From Caldivirga sp. (lineage in GTDB: Archaea > Thermoproteota > Thermoprotei > Thermoproteales > Thermocladiaceae): a stretch of DNA of 64,000 nt. Positions 36,157 through 45,222 of this stretch are shown piece after piece. Within the stretch, counting starts at the first letter, position 1, and every line of letters starts with the position of its first letter. Both the position numbers and the translations under genes were made by a program. The notes under the pieces are model-generated. The model did not search any database and was not told the DNA's origin. It saw only the letters and a program-made list of their open reading frames with translations. The stretch is taken from NCBI RefSeq assembly GCF_023256255.1, contig NZ_JAGDXD010000009.1, positions 1-64,000 on the forward strand, in the 5' to 3' direction.

Positions 36157-39108
36157 ATGGCTGAGAAATGGCAGATGGAATGGTATAGTAGCGGTATATT
36201 CAACGCTAACCCAGATAACTCAAGGCCTAAATTCTTCATCACAGTACCTTACCCCTACATAGAGGGACCACCCCACATAGGGCATGGTAGAACATTCACA
36301 ATAGGTGATGTTGTTGCTAGGTTCAAGAGAATGATGGGTTACAACGTGTTGTTCCCAATAGCGTTCCACATAACTGGTACACCCATACAGGCTGTTGCGG
36401 ATAGGTTAAGTAAGGGTGATGCCGAGTATGAGAATAGGTTGAGGAGGGAGGTTGAGATGTACGTTAATGATCCCGTTAAGGCAAGTGAGATTGTCAGTGG
36501 GTTTAAGGATCCCTGGAATATCGTTAACTTCTTCAAGGATAAGTTCATTGATGATTTTAAGGCGATAGGTTATTCAATGGACTTCAGGAGAATGTTCATG
36601 ACAGGTGACCCACATTACAGCTCCTTCATAATTTGGCAGTACGTTAAATTAGCCTCTAAGGGCTACTTAGTGAGGGGTCGTCACCAAGTCCTCTATGCTC
36701 CTGATGAGAATCAGGCAGTGGGTGAGCACGATATTAGAGGTGGGGATGAGTTAAAGATAGATATACTGCAGTTTAACCTACTTAAATTTAAGTTAAATGA
36801 TTCATATTTAGTGGCCGCAACTTTAAGACCTGAGACAATATATGGGGCAACCAATGTTTGGATTAACCCGGACTCAACATATGTTGAGGCCATTATTAAT
36901 GAGGAAAGGTGGATCATTTCAAAGATAGCCGCATGGAAACTCCAGTACCAGGATAAGGATGTTAAGGTAGTGAGGGAGTTCAAGGGCAGTGAACTTGTAG
37001 GTAAGTTTGTTGAAAGCCCCATAGGGGTTAAGTTACCTGTCCTGCCAGCTTTCTTTGTTGATGATGACACGGCCACTGGGGTTGTTTACAGTGTTCCAGC
37101 GCACGCACCCTACGATTACGTAGCCTTAATGGACCTGAAGAGTAATGGTGAGTTACTCAGGAGGTATAATATTGAGGAGATTGTTAAGGTAATTGAACCA
37201 ATAAGCATTATTAAGTTACCTGGGTTCAGCAAGTACCCGGCTAGGGATGTTGTTGAGAAGTTGAAGGTTAAGAACCAGGATGATAGGGAGAAGTTGGATG
37301 AAGCGACCAATATTGTGTATAGGGAGGAGTATTATAATGGTGTAATGAGTGAGAACACGCCCTTTAATGGCGTTAAGGTTAATGATGCTAGGGTTAAGGT
37401 GATTGAGGAGTTGAGGGGTAAGGGATTATTAGACATAATGTATGAGATTGAACCTAGGAAGGTGTACACTAGGGGTGGTTCGAGGGTTATTGTAGCCGTA
37501 ATCAAGGATCAATGGTTCCTAAACTTCAGTGACCCAACTTGGAAAGGCCTAATGATTAAGGCCCTTGATAACATGAAAATAATACCGGAGGAGTATAGGC
37601 AGAACTTCAAGGCAACCTTAGACTGGTTAGGTATGAGGCCCTGCGCCAGAAAGAGGGGTTTAGGCACTAGAATGCCATGGGACCCTGACTGGGTAATTGA
37701 ATCACTAAGTGACTCAACGATCTACATGGCCTTCTACACAATAGCCCACCGGCTTAATGAAACTGGGTTAGCAGTGAAGCTGGGTGAATTAGCTAAGAGG
37801 GTTATTGAGACTAAAGCTGAGGATTCAATTGCCCTAAATAAGCTAGTGAGCTTCTATGATTACGTGTTCCTAGGTCAAGGCGACCCTGAATCCATAGCTA
37901 GGTCTCTAGGTGTGGATAGGAGTGTAATTGAGGCCATTAGGGCTGAGTTCGAGTACTGGTACCCAGTTGACCAGAGGCATAGTGGCATAGATTTAATATC
38001 AAATCATTTAAGCTTCTTCATAGCACACCATGCGGCAATATTCCCTGAGAAGCATTGGCCTAGGTCAATATCATTAAATAATTATGTAATTAGGGAAGGA
38101 AGGAGGATGAGTAAATCCCTTGGTAATGTTATTTACCTTAAGGAGTCAATTAGGCAGTACTCACCAGATTTAATAAGACTATACGTCTCCTACTCAGCGG
38201 ACTTAGATAATGTTATGGATTGGAGAAGCGACGAGGTTGATACAGTACTCAGTAGGCTAATGGACATTTGGAACACTGCGCAGGTTATAGTAAGCATGGG
38301 TGGGGAAGCTAAGGAACCCAGTAACCCAACAATACCTACTAGGTGGTTGTTAAGTGTCTTAAACAGGACTATTACTGAAGGCGCCAAGGCTCTTGAGGAA
38401 ATGAGGATAAGGCAGTTTGCATTAATGGTGTTCTTCAACCTGTATGATGCGGTGAGGATATACATGACCCTTATGGATGAGTTACCTAGGGATGAAGTAA
38501 GGTACACCCTATGGAGGGTTCTTGATGCGTGGGTTAGGATGATGCAGCCGATTACACCACACATGGCTGAGGAGATTTGGCATAATATGGGCAAGTCATC
38601 ATACTTATCCGCTGAGAAATGGCCTACAGTGGAGCAGCAGTACATTAATGATGATGTGGAGAACGCCTTTAAGGTCGTTGAGAGGCTCATAGATGATGTT
38701 AGGGAGGTCACTAGGGTTAAGGGGCAGGTTGGCATCGTGAATGTTTACGTTGGTCCCCCTGACTATGTTTACGATATTTTCAATGAAGCTATTGAAATGA
38801 TGGATAGGGGGGTTGCTGTTAGGGACATAATAAGGAACCTGGCCAGTAAGTATAAGGGTAAAGGTGATGTGGTTGCTAGGATAGTTAATGATATTGCTGA
38901 CGGTAAGTTACCTAGGTTTAAATTATCTAGGGATATGGAGATGAGCGTAATGCATAGTTTCAAGTCATACATTGAGAGGAGACTAGGCATTAAGGTAACT
39001 ATACAGGATGCAGTGGCGCCTATTAATGATCCTGCTAATAGGGCTAGGTTATCGTTACCGGGTAGACCAGCTATTCATGTTGAACCCGCATACACTAATA
39101 TATATTAA
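36157..39108 (+). CDS. leuS: Leucyl-tRNA synthetase (archaeal type)
   Basis: This 983-residue class I synthetase charges tRNA-Leu. The HIGH motif is HIGHGRTF (40-43 onwards) after FFITVPYPYIEGPP; the editing domain (CP1) spans ~200-480; WVIESLSDSTIYMAFYTIAH is typical of LeuRS; the KMSKS signature is RRMSKSLGNV near residue 650; the anticodon-binding helices follow. The ATG at 36157 has AAGGAG 9 bases upstream; an open frame runs a little further upstream without a better start. Crenarchaea such as Sulfolobus can carry two LeuRS; only one is seen here. Confidence 0.93.
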   Translation: MAEKWQMEWYSSGIFNANPDNSRPKFFITVPYPYIEGPPHIGHGRTFTIGDVVARFKRMMGYNVLFPIAFHITGTPIQAVADRLSKGDAEYENRLRREVEMYVNDPVKASEIVSGFKDPWNIVNFFKDKFIDDFKAIGYSMDFRRMFMTGDPHYSSFIIWQYVKLASKGYLVRGRHQVLYAPDENQAVGEHDIRGGDELKIDILQFNLLKFKLNDSYLVAATLRPETIYGATNVWINPDSTYVEAIINEERWIISKIAAWKLQYQDKDVKVVREFKGSELVGKFVESPIGVKLPVLPAFFVDDDTATGVVYSVPAHAPYDYVALMDLKSNGELLRRYNIEEIVKVIEPISIIKLPGFSKYPARDVVEKLKVKNQDDREKLDEATNIVYREEYYNGVMSENTPFNGVKVNDARVKVIEELRGKGLLDIMYEIEPRKVYTRGGSRVIVAVIKDQWFLNFSDPTWKGLMIKALDNMKIIPEEYRQNFKATLDWLGMRPCARKRGLGTRMPWDPDWVIESLSDSTIYMAFYTIAHRLNETGLAVKLGELAKRVIETKAEDSIALNKLVSFYDYVFLGQGDPESIARSLGVDRSVIEAIRAEFEYWYPVDQRHSGIDLISNHLSFFIAHHAAIFPEKHWPRSISLNNYVIREGRRMSKSLGNVIYLKESIRQYSPDLIRLYVSYSADLDNVMDWRSDEVDTVLSRLMDIWNTAQVIVSMGGEAKEPSNPTIPTRWLLSVLNRTITEGAKALEEMRIRQFALMVFFNLYDAVRIYMTLMDELPRDEVRYTLWRVLDAWVRMMQPITPHMAEEIWHNMGKSSYLSAEKWPTVEQQYINDDVENAFKVVERLIDDVREVTRVKGQVGIVNVYVGPPDYVYDIFNEAIEMMDRGVAVRDIIRNLASKYKGKGDVVARIVNDIADGKLPRFKLSRDMEMSVMHSFKSYIERRLGIKVTIQDAVAPINDPANRARLSLPGRPAIHVEPAYTNIY

Positions 39109-39155
39109 TTAAATTACCTAATAAGGTGATTTAAATAAGTGAAGACTAATAACCC

Positions 39156-39674
39156 GTGAGGGAGGAGACTAGGAATATACAGGAGTTAAGTTATGAGGTT
39201 TTATTCAGTGCGCCGGATAAGGATGGTGCTGTGGTTTCAATAAGGGTACATAGGTTAGTTAAGGATGCGTTAACACGCATAGCTAAGGAGGAGGGGCTTG
39301 ATGGTGTATCTGAGCTTGTTAGACACATAATAGCATCATTCCTCCTCAGTAAGCTTAATGTCGCTAAGCCTGAACCGAAGATACTTACCCCACCAATGTA
39401 CGTTAACATTAATGTTAATAAAACCGTGAGGGGGGTTGATAATGCGGAACGGGAGTTGGCTAAGATTAAAATTGAGGATAAGGTTGAGGAGGCTTATGAA
39501 TTCATTGATAAGTATAAAAGAGGTTTAATTAGGGTGACTGGGAATAATAATTATGCTAGGAAGATTAGGAGAGATTTGGCTGAGGCAATAGCCTTAGCGT
39601 TAAAGTATGGGCTTGAGGACGAGTACTCAAGACTAAAGGTACTCCTAAATGAGGTTCAGCTACTTTTAGATTAG
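39156..39674 (+). CDS. Putative ribbon-helix-helix-like protein, function unknown
   Basis: I do not recognise a named family. The N-terminal ~65 residues (VVSIRVHRLVKDALTRIAKE, then LDGVSELVRHIIASFLLSKL) have the strand-helix-helix layout of RHH DNA-binding proteins. The middle is loop-like (PKILTPPMYVNINVNKT), and the C-terminal ~80 residues are charged helices with ARKIRRDLAEAIALALKYGL. Start is GTG at 39156, after a TTTAAATA box ~24 bases upstream. A transcription factor is plausible. Confidence 0.6.
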   Translation: MREETRNIQELSYEVLFSAPDKDGAVVSIRVHRLVKDALTRIAKEEGLDGVSELVRHIIASFLLSKLNVAKPEPKILTPPMYVNINVNKTVRGVDNAERELAKIKIEDKVEEAYEFIDKYKRGLIRVTGNNNYARKIRRDLAEAIALALKYGLEDEYSRLKVLLNEVQLLLD

Positions 39675-39713
39675 CTCCTAGGACACTACGCCATAATTAT
39701 TGATAACATGCGC

Positions 39714-40145
39714 TTAACCAATAACACCCTTTCTCCTTATAAGTACCCTAATGTTATTATCATATTTAAGCGTATAATCAACCAGACCGCTTGCCTTAAG
39801 GATCTCAAGTATCTTAATTACTTGATCAGGGGATGTGTTGAGTTTCTTAACTAAGTCATCTAAGTATTCATCATTACCACCATTCATGATCACCTTCAGT
39901 AAGCTTGACTCAACGTTAACCCTAGTTGTGAAGTATTGCGCAAGTAGCCTCTGGGATTCGGTGAACGTTCTTGAAATGAAGTCCAACATAACGCCAACAT
40001 CATTAACTATGCCTCTTAATTCATCAATGGCCTTATTAACCTCAACACATGGGCCACTACACTTACTCCTATAGGCTTCAAGCAGCCTAATCACATCATT
40101 AATATCATCAATGATACCCATAATGATTATTACCCTAACATTCAT
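39714..40145 (-). CDS. Hypothetical protein with helical N-terminus and winged-helix-like C-terminus
   Basis: No named family is recognised. Residues ~10-90 are helical (DDINDVIRLLEAYRSKC and later DFISRTFTESQRLLAQYF), with two Cys in SKCSGPCVEV that could bind metal or form a disulfide. Residues ~90-143 (NDEYLDDLVKKLNTSPDQVI, ILEILKASGLVDYTLKYDN, IRVLIRRKG) look like a winged helix-turn-helix. The Met at 40121 (MGIIDDINDV) may be the real start. A regulator is possible. Confidence 0.6.
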   Translation of the reverse strand: MNVRVIIIMGIIDDINDVIRLLEAYRSKCSGPCVEVNKAIDELRGIVNDVGVMLDFISRTFTESQRLLAQYFTTRVNVESSLLKVIMNGGNDEYLDDLVKKLNTSPDQVIKILEILKASGLVDYTLKYDNNIRVLIRRKGVIG

Positions 40146-40225
40146 TTAAGCGTGTCGTTTAATAAATTAGCAAAACTTCAGCGGTAAGTAAGATTATTAA
40201 GCACCACCCCCACACCCACTTAACT

Positions 40226-40774
40226 ATGGGGGATAGGTGGGTTATCAGTAATGTGGATGATTTCCTAAGTAAGGTGGATAAGTATGCACTTAAGATTAAG
40301 GCTAATGGTAATGCTAAGGGATTTGTGGCAATATTCTACGACCTACATTGCCCTGGGTGTGCATTATTGGAGCTGGATTTAATGGATTACTTAACTCAAT
40401 TGAATCAAAAAGGCATCATAGATATAATATTCGTGGATTACCCAGTTCATAGGGTTGAGAAGCTTCATGCTAAGGTAAGGGTACTGTTTAAGAAAAACCC
40501 AGGGGAGTTCCTTAAGGTACTTAACAATATTTACAGTAATATGGTTGAGAAGGGTGTGTTAGTTAAGGATATAGAGGAGGTGAGTGATGCAGAAGCAGCC
40601 AGTGAACTTCAGGCAGTTAATGAATGTAAGAAGATAGCTAAGGGAATAAAGGTGCCAGGTACACCAACAATCATGGCTGGCAGATATGATAGGGATACTG
40701 GGGTTGCTTTATTCGGCTATGATGGGCCAGACTCAGTAATGAACCTGATAAGGGAAGTCATATTCGAATTCTAA
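40226..40774 (+). CDS. Thioredoxin-fold protein with CPGC motif
   Basis: The 182 residues show VAIFYDLHCPGCALLELDLM, a CxxC redox centre at the start of a helix, and the cis-Pro loop KVPGTPTIMAG. An ~80-residue helical insertion lies between the two, as in DsbA/DsbG-like or SoxW-like proteins. A third Cys is in AVNECKKIAKG. No signal peptide is visible, so it is probably a cytoplasmic thiol oxidoreductase; hyperthermophilic crenarchaea use many intracellular disulfides. Confidence 0.78.
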   Translation: MGDRWVISNVDDFLSKVDKYALKIKANGNAKGFVAIFYDLHCPGCALLELDLMDYLTQLNQKGIIDIIFVDYPVHRVEKLHAKVRVLFKKNPGEFLKVLNNIYSNMVEKGVLVKDIEEVSDAEAASELQAVNECKKIAKGIKVPGTPTIMAGRYDRDTGVALFGYDGPDSVMNLIREVIFEF

Positions 40775-40887
40775 TAATACTGTATGCGGTGCTGAACATT
40801 AAGACTGAGATTTCACTTAATATACTCGTGGATTACATGGCTGAATACGAGGGAGATATTTATAAAGGGCTCGCTTAAAATAAAATT

Positions 40888-41094
40888 ATGCCTAAGACTA
40901 AGTCTGAGGAGAAGATGGTGTTAATATCGGTTCACATCCCGCGACAGATGCTTGAGGAGCTTGATGAATTAGTTAGAAGTGGAGTATTCCCATCCAGGAG
41001 TGAAGCCATTAGAGTAGCCATAAGGGACCTCCTCCTCAGGGAGAGGGCTAGGGGAGTGGAGCAGAGTAGTGGAATGCTAATGAGCGGTAGGTGA
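40888..41094 (+). CDS. CopG/RHH-family transcriptional regulator
   Basis: The 68 residues contain VLISVHIPRQMLEELDELVR followed by GVFPSRSEAIRVAIRDLLL, the complete ribbon-helix-helix fold: one DNA-contacting strand and two helices. A TATA box TTTATAAAG (40859-40867) lies ~25 bases before the ATG. Such proteins bind DNA as dimers, often regulating their own promoter. Target unknown. Confidence 0.85.
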   Translation: MPKTKSEEKMVLISVHIPRQMLEELDELVRSGVFPSRSEAIRVAIRDLLLRERARGVEQSSGMLMSGR

Positions 41095-41183
41095 GTGAGC
41101 GTTTTAAACAATCAGGATGACTATAACCTAGTGTGTTTACTGGTTAATGAAAATAACTAATGGTTAATAATTGGATACGGAAT

Positions 41184-41196
41184 GTTTAAATATATG
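41184..41196 (+). promoter_or_regulatory. TATA box of the 41214 gene
   Basis: GTTTAAATATATG is centred ~24 bases before the GTG start at 41214. Confidence 0.5.
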
Positions 41197-41213
41197 CCTC
41201 AATAAACTTAATA

Positions 41214-41633
41214 GTGGTTTACAAGGGTATTGGAGTAAGGTTCCTTTACATACATGGGGAGGTTACAGCACCACCGCCACCTGGTGCTCAACTTCAAATG
41301 GCAATGAACATTCAGGTTAATGGACCACCGGAGGTGATGGAGGAGTTGGTTAATGTACCGTTCACTATAACAGTGTCCTCAATGCCACCGTCAATAGGCA
41401 TAACTATAAGGGGTTTGTTAACAATACAAGCCACTAGTGATGATGTTAAGAGGATATCGGGACAATTAAAGAGTGGTAATGTGCCACCTGAGATTCAGGC
41501 CATAATAACTCAATACGCGGTCTTTGAGGCGGGGCTAGTTGCAAGGGAATTGGGTATTCCTCCAACAATACCATTACCAGCCATGGCTCAACCCCAACAG
41601 TCGCAGCAGAAGGGGCCTCCAACGGCTATTTAA
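41214..41633 (+). CDS. Hypothetical protein, function unknown
   Basis: I do not recognise this 139-residue protein. It has an N-terminal beta-rich part (VRFLYIHGEVTAPPPPGA and QMAMNIQVNGPPEVMEELVN), then VPFTITVSSMPPSIGITIRG, a helical middle (SDDVKRISGQLKSGNVPPEI) and a Pro/Gln-rich tail (AQPQQSQQKGPP). The alternation of hydrophobic beta-strands suggests a SecB-like or similar oligomeric fold, but this is weak. It lies upstream of rpl21e, 55 bases apart, and has its own promoter. GTG start at 41214. Confidence 0.6.
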   Translation: MVYKGIGVRFLYIHGEVTAPPPPGAQLQMAMNIQVNGPPEVMEELVNVPFTITVSSMPPSIGITIRGLLTIQATSDDVKRISGQLKSGNVPPEIQAIITQYAVFEAGLVARELGIPPTIPLPAMAQPQQSQQKGPPTAI

Positions 41634-41688
41634 CCTAACCTGCCTCACTTCACTATAAATTTAAAAACCTTCAGTAGGCATTGCAGCA

Positions 41689-42048
41689 ATGGTTGCCAGA
41701 ACACATGGCTATAGGTTTAAGTCTAGGAAGCTGCTTTCGAAGTCGCCTAGGGAGAAGGGTAGGCCTGGATTATTTAAATGGCTTCTTGCAAGGTACTACA
41801 GGGTGGGTGATAAATTAGTCATAGACATTGACCCAGTCTACATAAGTACTGCACCCCACAAGAGGTATCAGGGTAGGGTTGGAACCTTAATTGGCTGGAG
41901 GGGGAAGGCTCTTGTACTGGAGGTTAACTTCATGGGTGAGAGGAGGATTATAATAACAACACCTGAGCATGTTAAGCCACTTAACCTTGAGGATTTCCTT
42001 AAGGAGAGGGCGTCGGTTAAATCAATTGTCCAAAGTGAGACTAATTAA
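41689..42048 (+). CDS. rpl21e: Ribosomal protein eL21
   Basis: The 119 residues match archaeal L21e: MVARTHGYRFKSRKLLSKSP, then RYYRVGDKLVIDIDPVYIST, PHKRYQGRVGTLIGWRGKAL and VTTPEHVKP-like TTPEHVKPL. It is a large-subunit protein. In many archaea it precedes rpoF; here that gene is ~30 kb away. A TTTAAAAA stretch lies ~25 bases before the ATG. Confidence 0.93.
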   Translation: MVARTHGYRFKSRKLLSKSPREKGRPGLFKWLLARYYRVGDKLVIDIDPVYISTAPHKRYQGRVGTLIGWRGKALVLEVNFMGERRIIITTPEHVKPLNLEDFLKERASVKSIVQSETN

Positions 42049-42054
42049 ATGACC

Positions 42055-42585
42055 TTAACGTTGACTACTTACTGTTACTTTAAGCAGGCTGAACACGTCA
42101 TCCTCCCTTATTACCGCTATGCCTGTCTTTGATGGAAACACCTCTATTTGAATTACCTTATCAGGGTTCTCTAATTTAACCTTCCTCATTATTTGCGGTG
42201 CTGCCTTATCTATTATAGTCATTCTATCAAAGAGGACACCCCTCCTCCTAACCTCTATTTTATAAGTCTCCCCCTCAGCAATCATTGAGTTGCCCATTTG
42301 AACAGCCTTATTCACTATCTCATTCACATCAGTCCTAACAACCTCTTGAATGGGCACAACCTTAAGTATAAACCTCGGTACAAAGGCATTACTGGTAACC
42401 AACTCCCTTAGGCTATTACTAAAACCCACTGGATCCATATCAACCTTACCTGTCAGTAATCCATCAAAACCCGTGAAGAATGTCCTAACGTTAACGGAAA
42501 GTAACTCACCAACTCTCTTTAACTCCGCAATACACTTACCCTCAACACCCCTTCCGGTTGACACCACTAGATTAAAAGACATCAC
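42055..42585 (-). CDS. THUMP-domain protein (Tan1/THUMPD1-like)
   Basis: The 176 residues have VSTGRGVEGKCIAELKRVGE at the N-terminus, a middle IVPIQEVVRTDVNEIVNKAVQ-like part, then YKIEVRRRGVLFDRMTIID and VIQIEVFPSKTGIAVIRED, matching a stand-alone THUMP domain. In eukaryotes Tan1 is the tRNA-binding partner of the ac4C acetyltransferase Kre33/NAT10, and archaea have similar proteins; that role is inferred. It is convergent with rpl21e, 6 bases apart. Confidence 0.82.
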   Translation of the reverse strand: MMSFNLVVSTGRGVEGKCIAELKRVGELLSVNVRTFFTGFDGLLTGKVDMDPVGFSNSLRELVTSNAFVPRFILKVVPIQEVVRTDVNEIVNKAVQMGNSMIAEGETYKIEVRRRGVLFDRMTIIDKAAPQIMRKVKLENPDKVIQIEVFPSKTGIAVIREDDVFSLLKVTVSSQR

Positions 42586-42633
42586 TACTCAACTTGACTT
42601 CACTAACCTAGTTTAAATGCATTTTCAAATACG

Positions 42634-43767
42634 TTAAGTCATGAGTCTTAACGCTGATAATGACACCAACACGCCACAGGTTGCTAAAACAACACCCATG
42701 CTGAACCCTAGGTTACTTGAAATTAACGTAACAATGAGAGGACCAAAGCCCCCAAGTATCCTACCTAACGTAAAGGTGAAGTTTGAACCAGTTGCCCTAA
42801 CTTCAGTGGGGTAAAGTTCACTTAACCAAACCCCTAGATAGGCGAAGATCCCTGTTGAGAAATAGTCTAGTGATATTAGGGTTATTAGGATACCGGGGTA
42901 ATGAAGTAGGGCTAGTACCATGGTTAATAGGCCAGTTACCGAAGCCAATGCCCCCATAGCTACCTCAACAATACCCCTACCGTATTTATCCGATAGTAAT
43001 CCAGCTAACATGAATGATGCAATGCCTAGTACTGGAAGCAGTATTACCATTGAGCCGGGGGCATTTAACGCATGCATGTATGTTGGGGCCAAGCTAACTA
43101 GTGGTATTGTATAGAGGAAGGCTGAGGCAACGAGTACAGTGCCCCATAGTGTTATCTTAAGGTATCTCCCCTTAAATAGGTTACTATAACTAATATTCCT
43201 AATGGATCTCCTCCTAATTGTTTCAGGTATAAGTAATGCGGAGGGGATTGACACAATCATGCTCACTAAACCAGTCGTTAACGCCATCTTAGTCCAATTA
43301 CCCGTTAACACGGCTGTTAATGAACCTAAAACTAACCCTACAAAGTATAATCCCTGCATGAACCCACCCATGAGCCCCCTACCTTTACTCCAATTCTCAG
43401 CAACAACAGCGTAGCTAATGCCGTTTTCAGCGTTAACACCAAACCCAACCATGAACCAGATAATGTAAAGCTCAATAAGATTACTTGCGTAACCAGCAAT
43501 TATAGTGAAGATAGAGAATAAGATAACTGACGCTAATATGCCAATTCGCCTACCATACGCATCCGATATTGCTCCTATTACTAAACCACCAATAGAGCCT
43601 CCAATGAATGATGCTGTGATAACTCCTGAGACAATGGGTAATGGTACCTTGAATTCATCGGCAATTACCCTAAGGAAGTATACTATTGAGAAGACGGAGT
43701 AGGATGACATTAGGAATGGTATTAGGATCACCAGTAATGTTAATGCCTTATTCATGAGATGGTGCAA
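42634..43767 (-). CDS. MFS transporter, 12-helix sugar/metabolite porter-like
   Basis: The 377-residue membrane protein has twelve helices. Motif A appears as GAISDAYGRRIGILAS between helices 2 and 3 and again as GLLSDKYGRGIVEVAM in the second half; PETIRRRSIRNI marks the central loop (a PESPR-like sequence), and LSELYPTEVRATGSNFTFTLGRI is typical of the sugar-porter/metabolite:H+ group. Substrate unknown. Confidence 0.85.
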   Translation of the reverse strand: MHHLMNKALTLLVILIPFLMSSYSVFSIVYFLRVIADEFKVPLPIVSGVITASFIGGSIGGLVIGAISDAYGRRIGILASVILFSIFTIIAGYASNLIELYIIWFMVGFGVNAENGISYAVVAENWSKGRGLMGGFMQGLYFVGLVLGSLTAVLTGNWTKMALTTGLVSMIVSIPSALLIPETIRRRSIRNISYSNLFKGRYLKITLWGTVLVASAFLYTIPLVSLAPTYMHALNAPGSMVILLPVLGIASFMLAGLLSDKYGRGIVEVAMGALASVTGLLTMVLALLHYPGILITLISLDYFSTGIFAYLGVWLSELYPTEVRATGSNFTFTLGRILGGFGPLIVTLISSNLGFSMGVVLATCGVLVSLSALRLMT

Positions 43768-43828
43768 TTCGCTGTCTTATTTAAAATTTTCCCACTACCG
43801 AGGGCCCTGTTCTTCAGGATTATGAGGA

Positions 43829-44608
43829 TTAAGTGTATTTAATTATTGCTTCGGTGAAGGCTCGTACTATGTACTCCACATTAATGCTCTTGAATAAGCC
43901 CACGTCTGTTACCGCTATGTCAATTAGACTTAACGGTACTTCATCAAAGAGTGGGATGTCTAAACCATTAATGCTGATTCTATGAATATTCACGGGCCTA
44001 GATTTACGTGCCTTAAAGGATTCGAAAACCACTATCACTGGCTTGCCTAGGTGCCTTGCTGTTAAGGCCAAGGGTAGGGAACCCATTTTATTAACTATAG
44101 TGCCCTCATACAATCCATCACAGCCCATGACTACGGCATCAGCATTACTTATGAAGTAGGTCATGGTTAGGTCAGGAACCACTAAACCATTGTGACTACC
44201 CCATATTTTACCTTCCCCACCAGGATTAGATTCTAGAGCAATCACTCTAGCCCCTATGGCCTCAGCAAGTAGTCTCACATTTGATGAGTAACTCACAGTG
44301 ACTATACTCTTAATACTGCTCTTAAGCGCTAGGGAATTGAATTTGATTCTCTCCTCAGCATTTCTCCAATAAGCCCTAATAGCCTTGGCTAATCTACTAG
44401 GCTCCAGTTGGCTAAGTAACTCTGCAATGTTCTCAAGTGGAGCCATGCCTGACCTAATCATTCTAATATCTCGGATAATTGACTCAGTGTCAATACCTTC
44501 CCTATGCCCAGCTTCAATTAAATCAGCTAACTTAAGGAAGTACCATGAAGCACCGTGAACCTTATCGCTAATCATCTCCTCCAATATGCTCCTGTAGGAT
44601 TCAGTCAT
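43829..44608 (-). CDS. eIF-2B alpha/beta/delta-like protein
   Basis: The 259 residues are in the aIF2B/ribose-1,5-bisphosphate isomerase superfamily. The core is seen as IVTVSYSSNVRLLAEAIGAR, ALESNPGGEGK, SNADAVVMGCDGLYEGTIVN (Cys and Asp like those used by sugar isomerases) and NKMGSLPLALTARHLGKPVI. In archaea members act as R15P isomerase in AMP recycling, methylthioribose-1-P isomerase or eIF2B-like factors. This short divergent one cannot be assigned more closely. Confidence 0.8.
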   Translation of the reverse strand: MTESYRSILEEMISDKVHGASWYFLKLADLIEAGHREGIDTESIIRDIRMIRSGMAPLENIAELLSQLEPSRLAKAIRAYWRNAEERIKFNSLALKSSIKSIVTVSYSSNVRLLAEAIGARVIALESNPGGEGKIWGSHNGLVVPDLTMTYFISNADAVVMGCDGLYEGTIVNKMGSLPLALTARHLGKPVIVVFESFKARKSRPVNIHRISINGLDIPLFDEVPLSLIDIAVTDVGLFKSINVEYIVRAFTEAIIKYT

Positions 44609-44646
44609 AGTACTGGGTCAGTGAGCCTAAATAAAAATTAATGCCG

Positions 44647-45084
44647 CTAACTGGGGCTTATTCGGTTTAGTGATTCTGAAAGCAGTTTTCTTAATAGCTC
44701 CAGGTCGCTAGTTAACCTATACATGAGTATGTTAACATCGACAGAGTTCTCGAAGATTGCAACAATGTTTAAGTCATTATTATTAATTACAACTATTGAG
44801 TACTGATCACCATTAATAGTGATTACCTTATACTTAAAATTTGTGAACCAACTATCCGGTTTAGTTCTCTTAATACGGTTAATTACGTCCCTCATCAATG
44901 TTAAAAATAATGATAAGTCAACATCACCTATGTTTAAGTCACCCCTCTTTACGAAGCCGAGAGTTAAACCATTAGTACTTAATAGAGCTATTGCCATAAC
45001 CCCATCAATGTCATCTACTTCACTTTGAAGCAGCCTATTAACCTCGATTCTTAACCTGCCCAAGTAATTCACCCCTATTTGCAC
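44647..45084 (-). CDS. Roadblock/LC7-like small protein
   Basis: The 145 residues have the alternating helix-strand pattern of the roadblock/LC7 fold: LRIEVNRLLQSEVDDIDGVM, AIALLSTNGLTLGFV, a helix DVDLSLFLTLMRDVINRIKR, then YKVITINGDQYSIVVINN and LNIVAIFENSVDVNILMYRL. In prokaryotes such proteins partner small GTPases. No GTPase gene is adjacent. It lies 30 bases from the eIF-2B-like gene, probably in one unit. Confidence 0.75.
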   Translation of the reverse strand: MQIGVNYLGRLRIEVNRLLQSEVDDIDGVMAIALLSTNGLTLGFVKRGDLNIGDVDLSLFLTLMRDVINRIKRTKPDSWFTNFKYKVITINGDQYSIVVINNNDLNIVAIFENSVDVNILMYRLTSDLELLRKLLSESLNRISPS

Positions 45085-45197
45085 TGCAGTAAACTACTTT
45101 TTATCGAATCTCCCTTATTTCATAGCGTTTAATCCTTAACGCTTATTAATAATGAATCAGGTTAAAGGGCTGAATCCTTTTTCATGTTAATGGAAAT

Positions 45198-45207
45198 GTT
45201 TTTATAT
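45198..45207 (+). promoter_or_regulatory. TATA box of the structured RNA gene
   Basis: GTTTTTATAT lies about 20-25 bases before the 5' strand of the closing helix of the RNA (45223-45229), the place expected for transcription of an RNA gene on the plus strand. Confidence 0.55.
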
Positions 45208-45222
45208 TCCATTGCAGGGATC

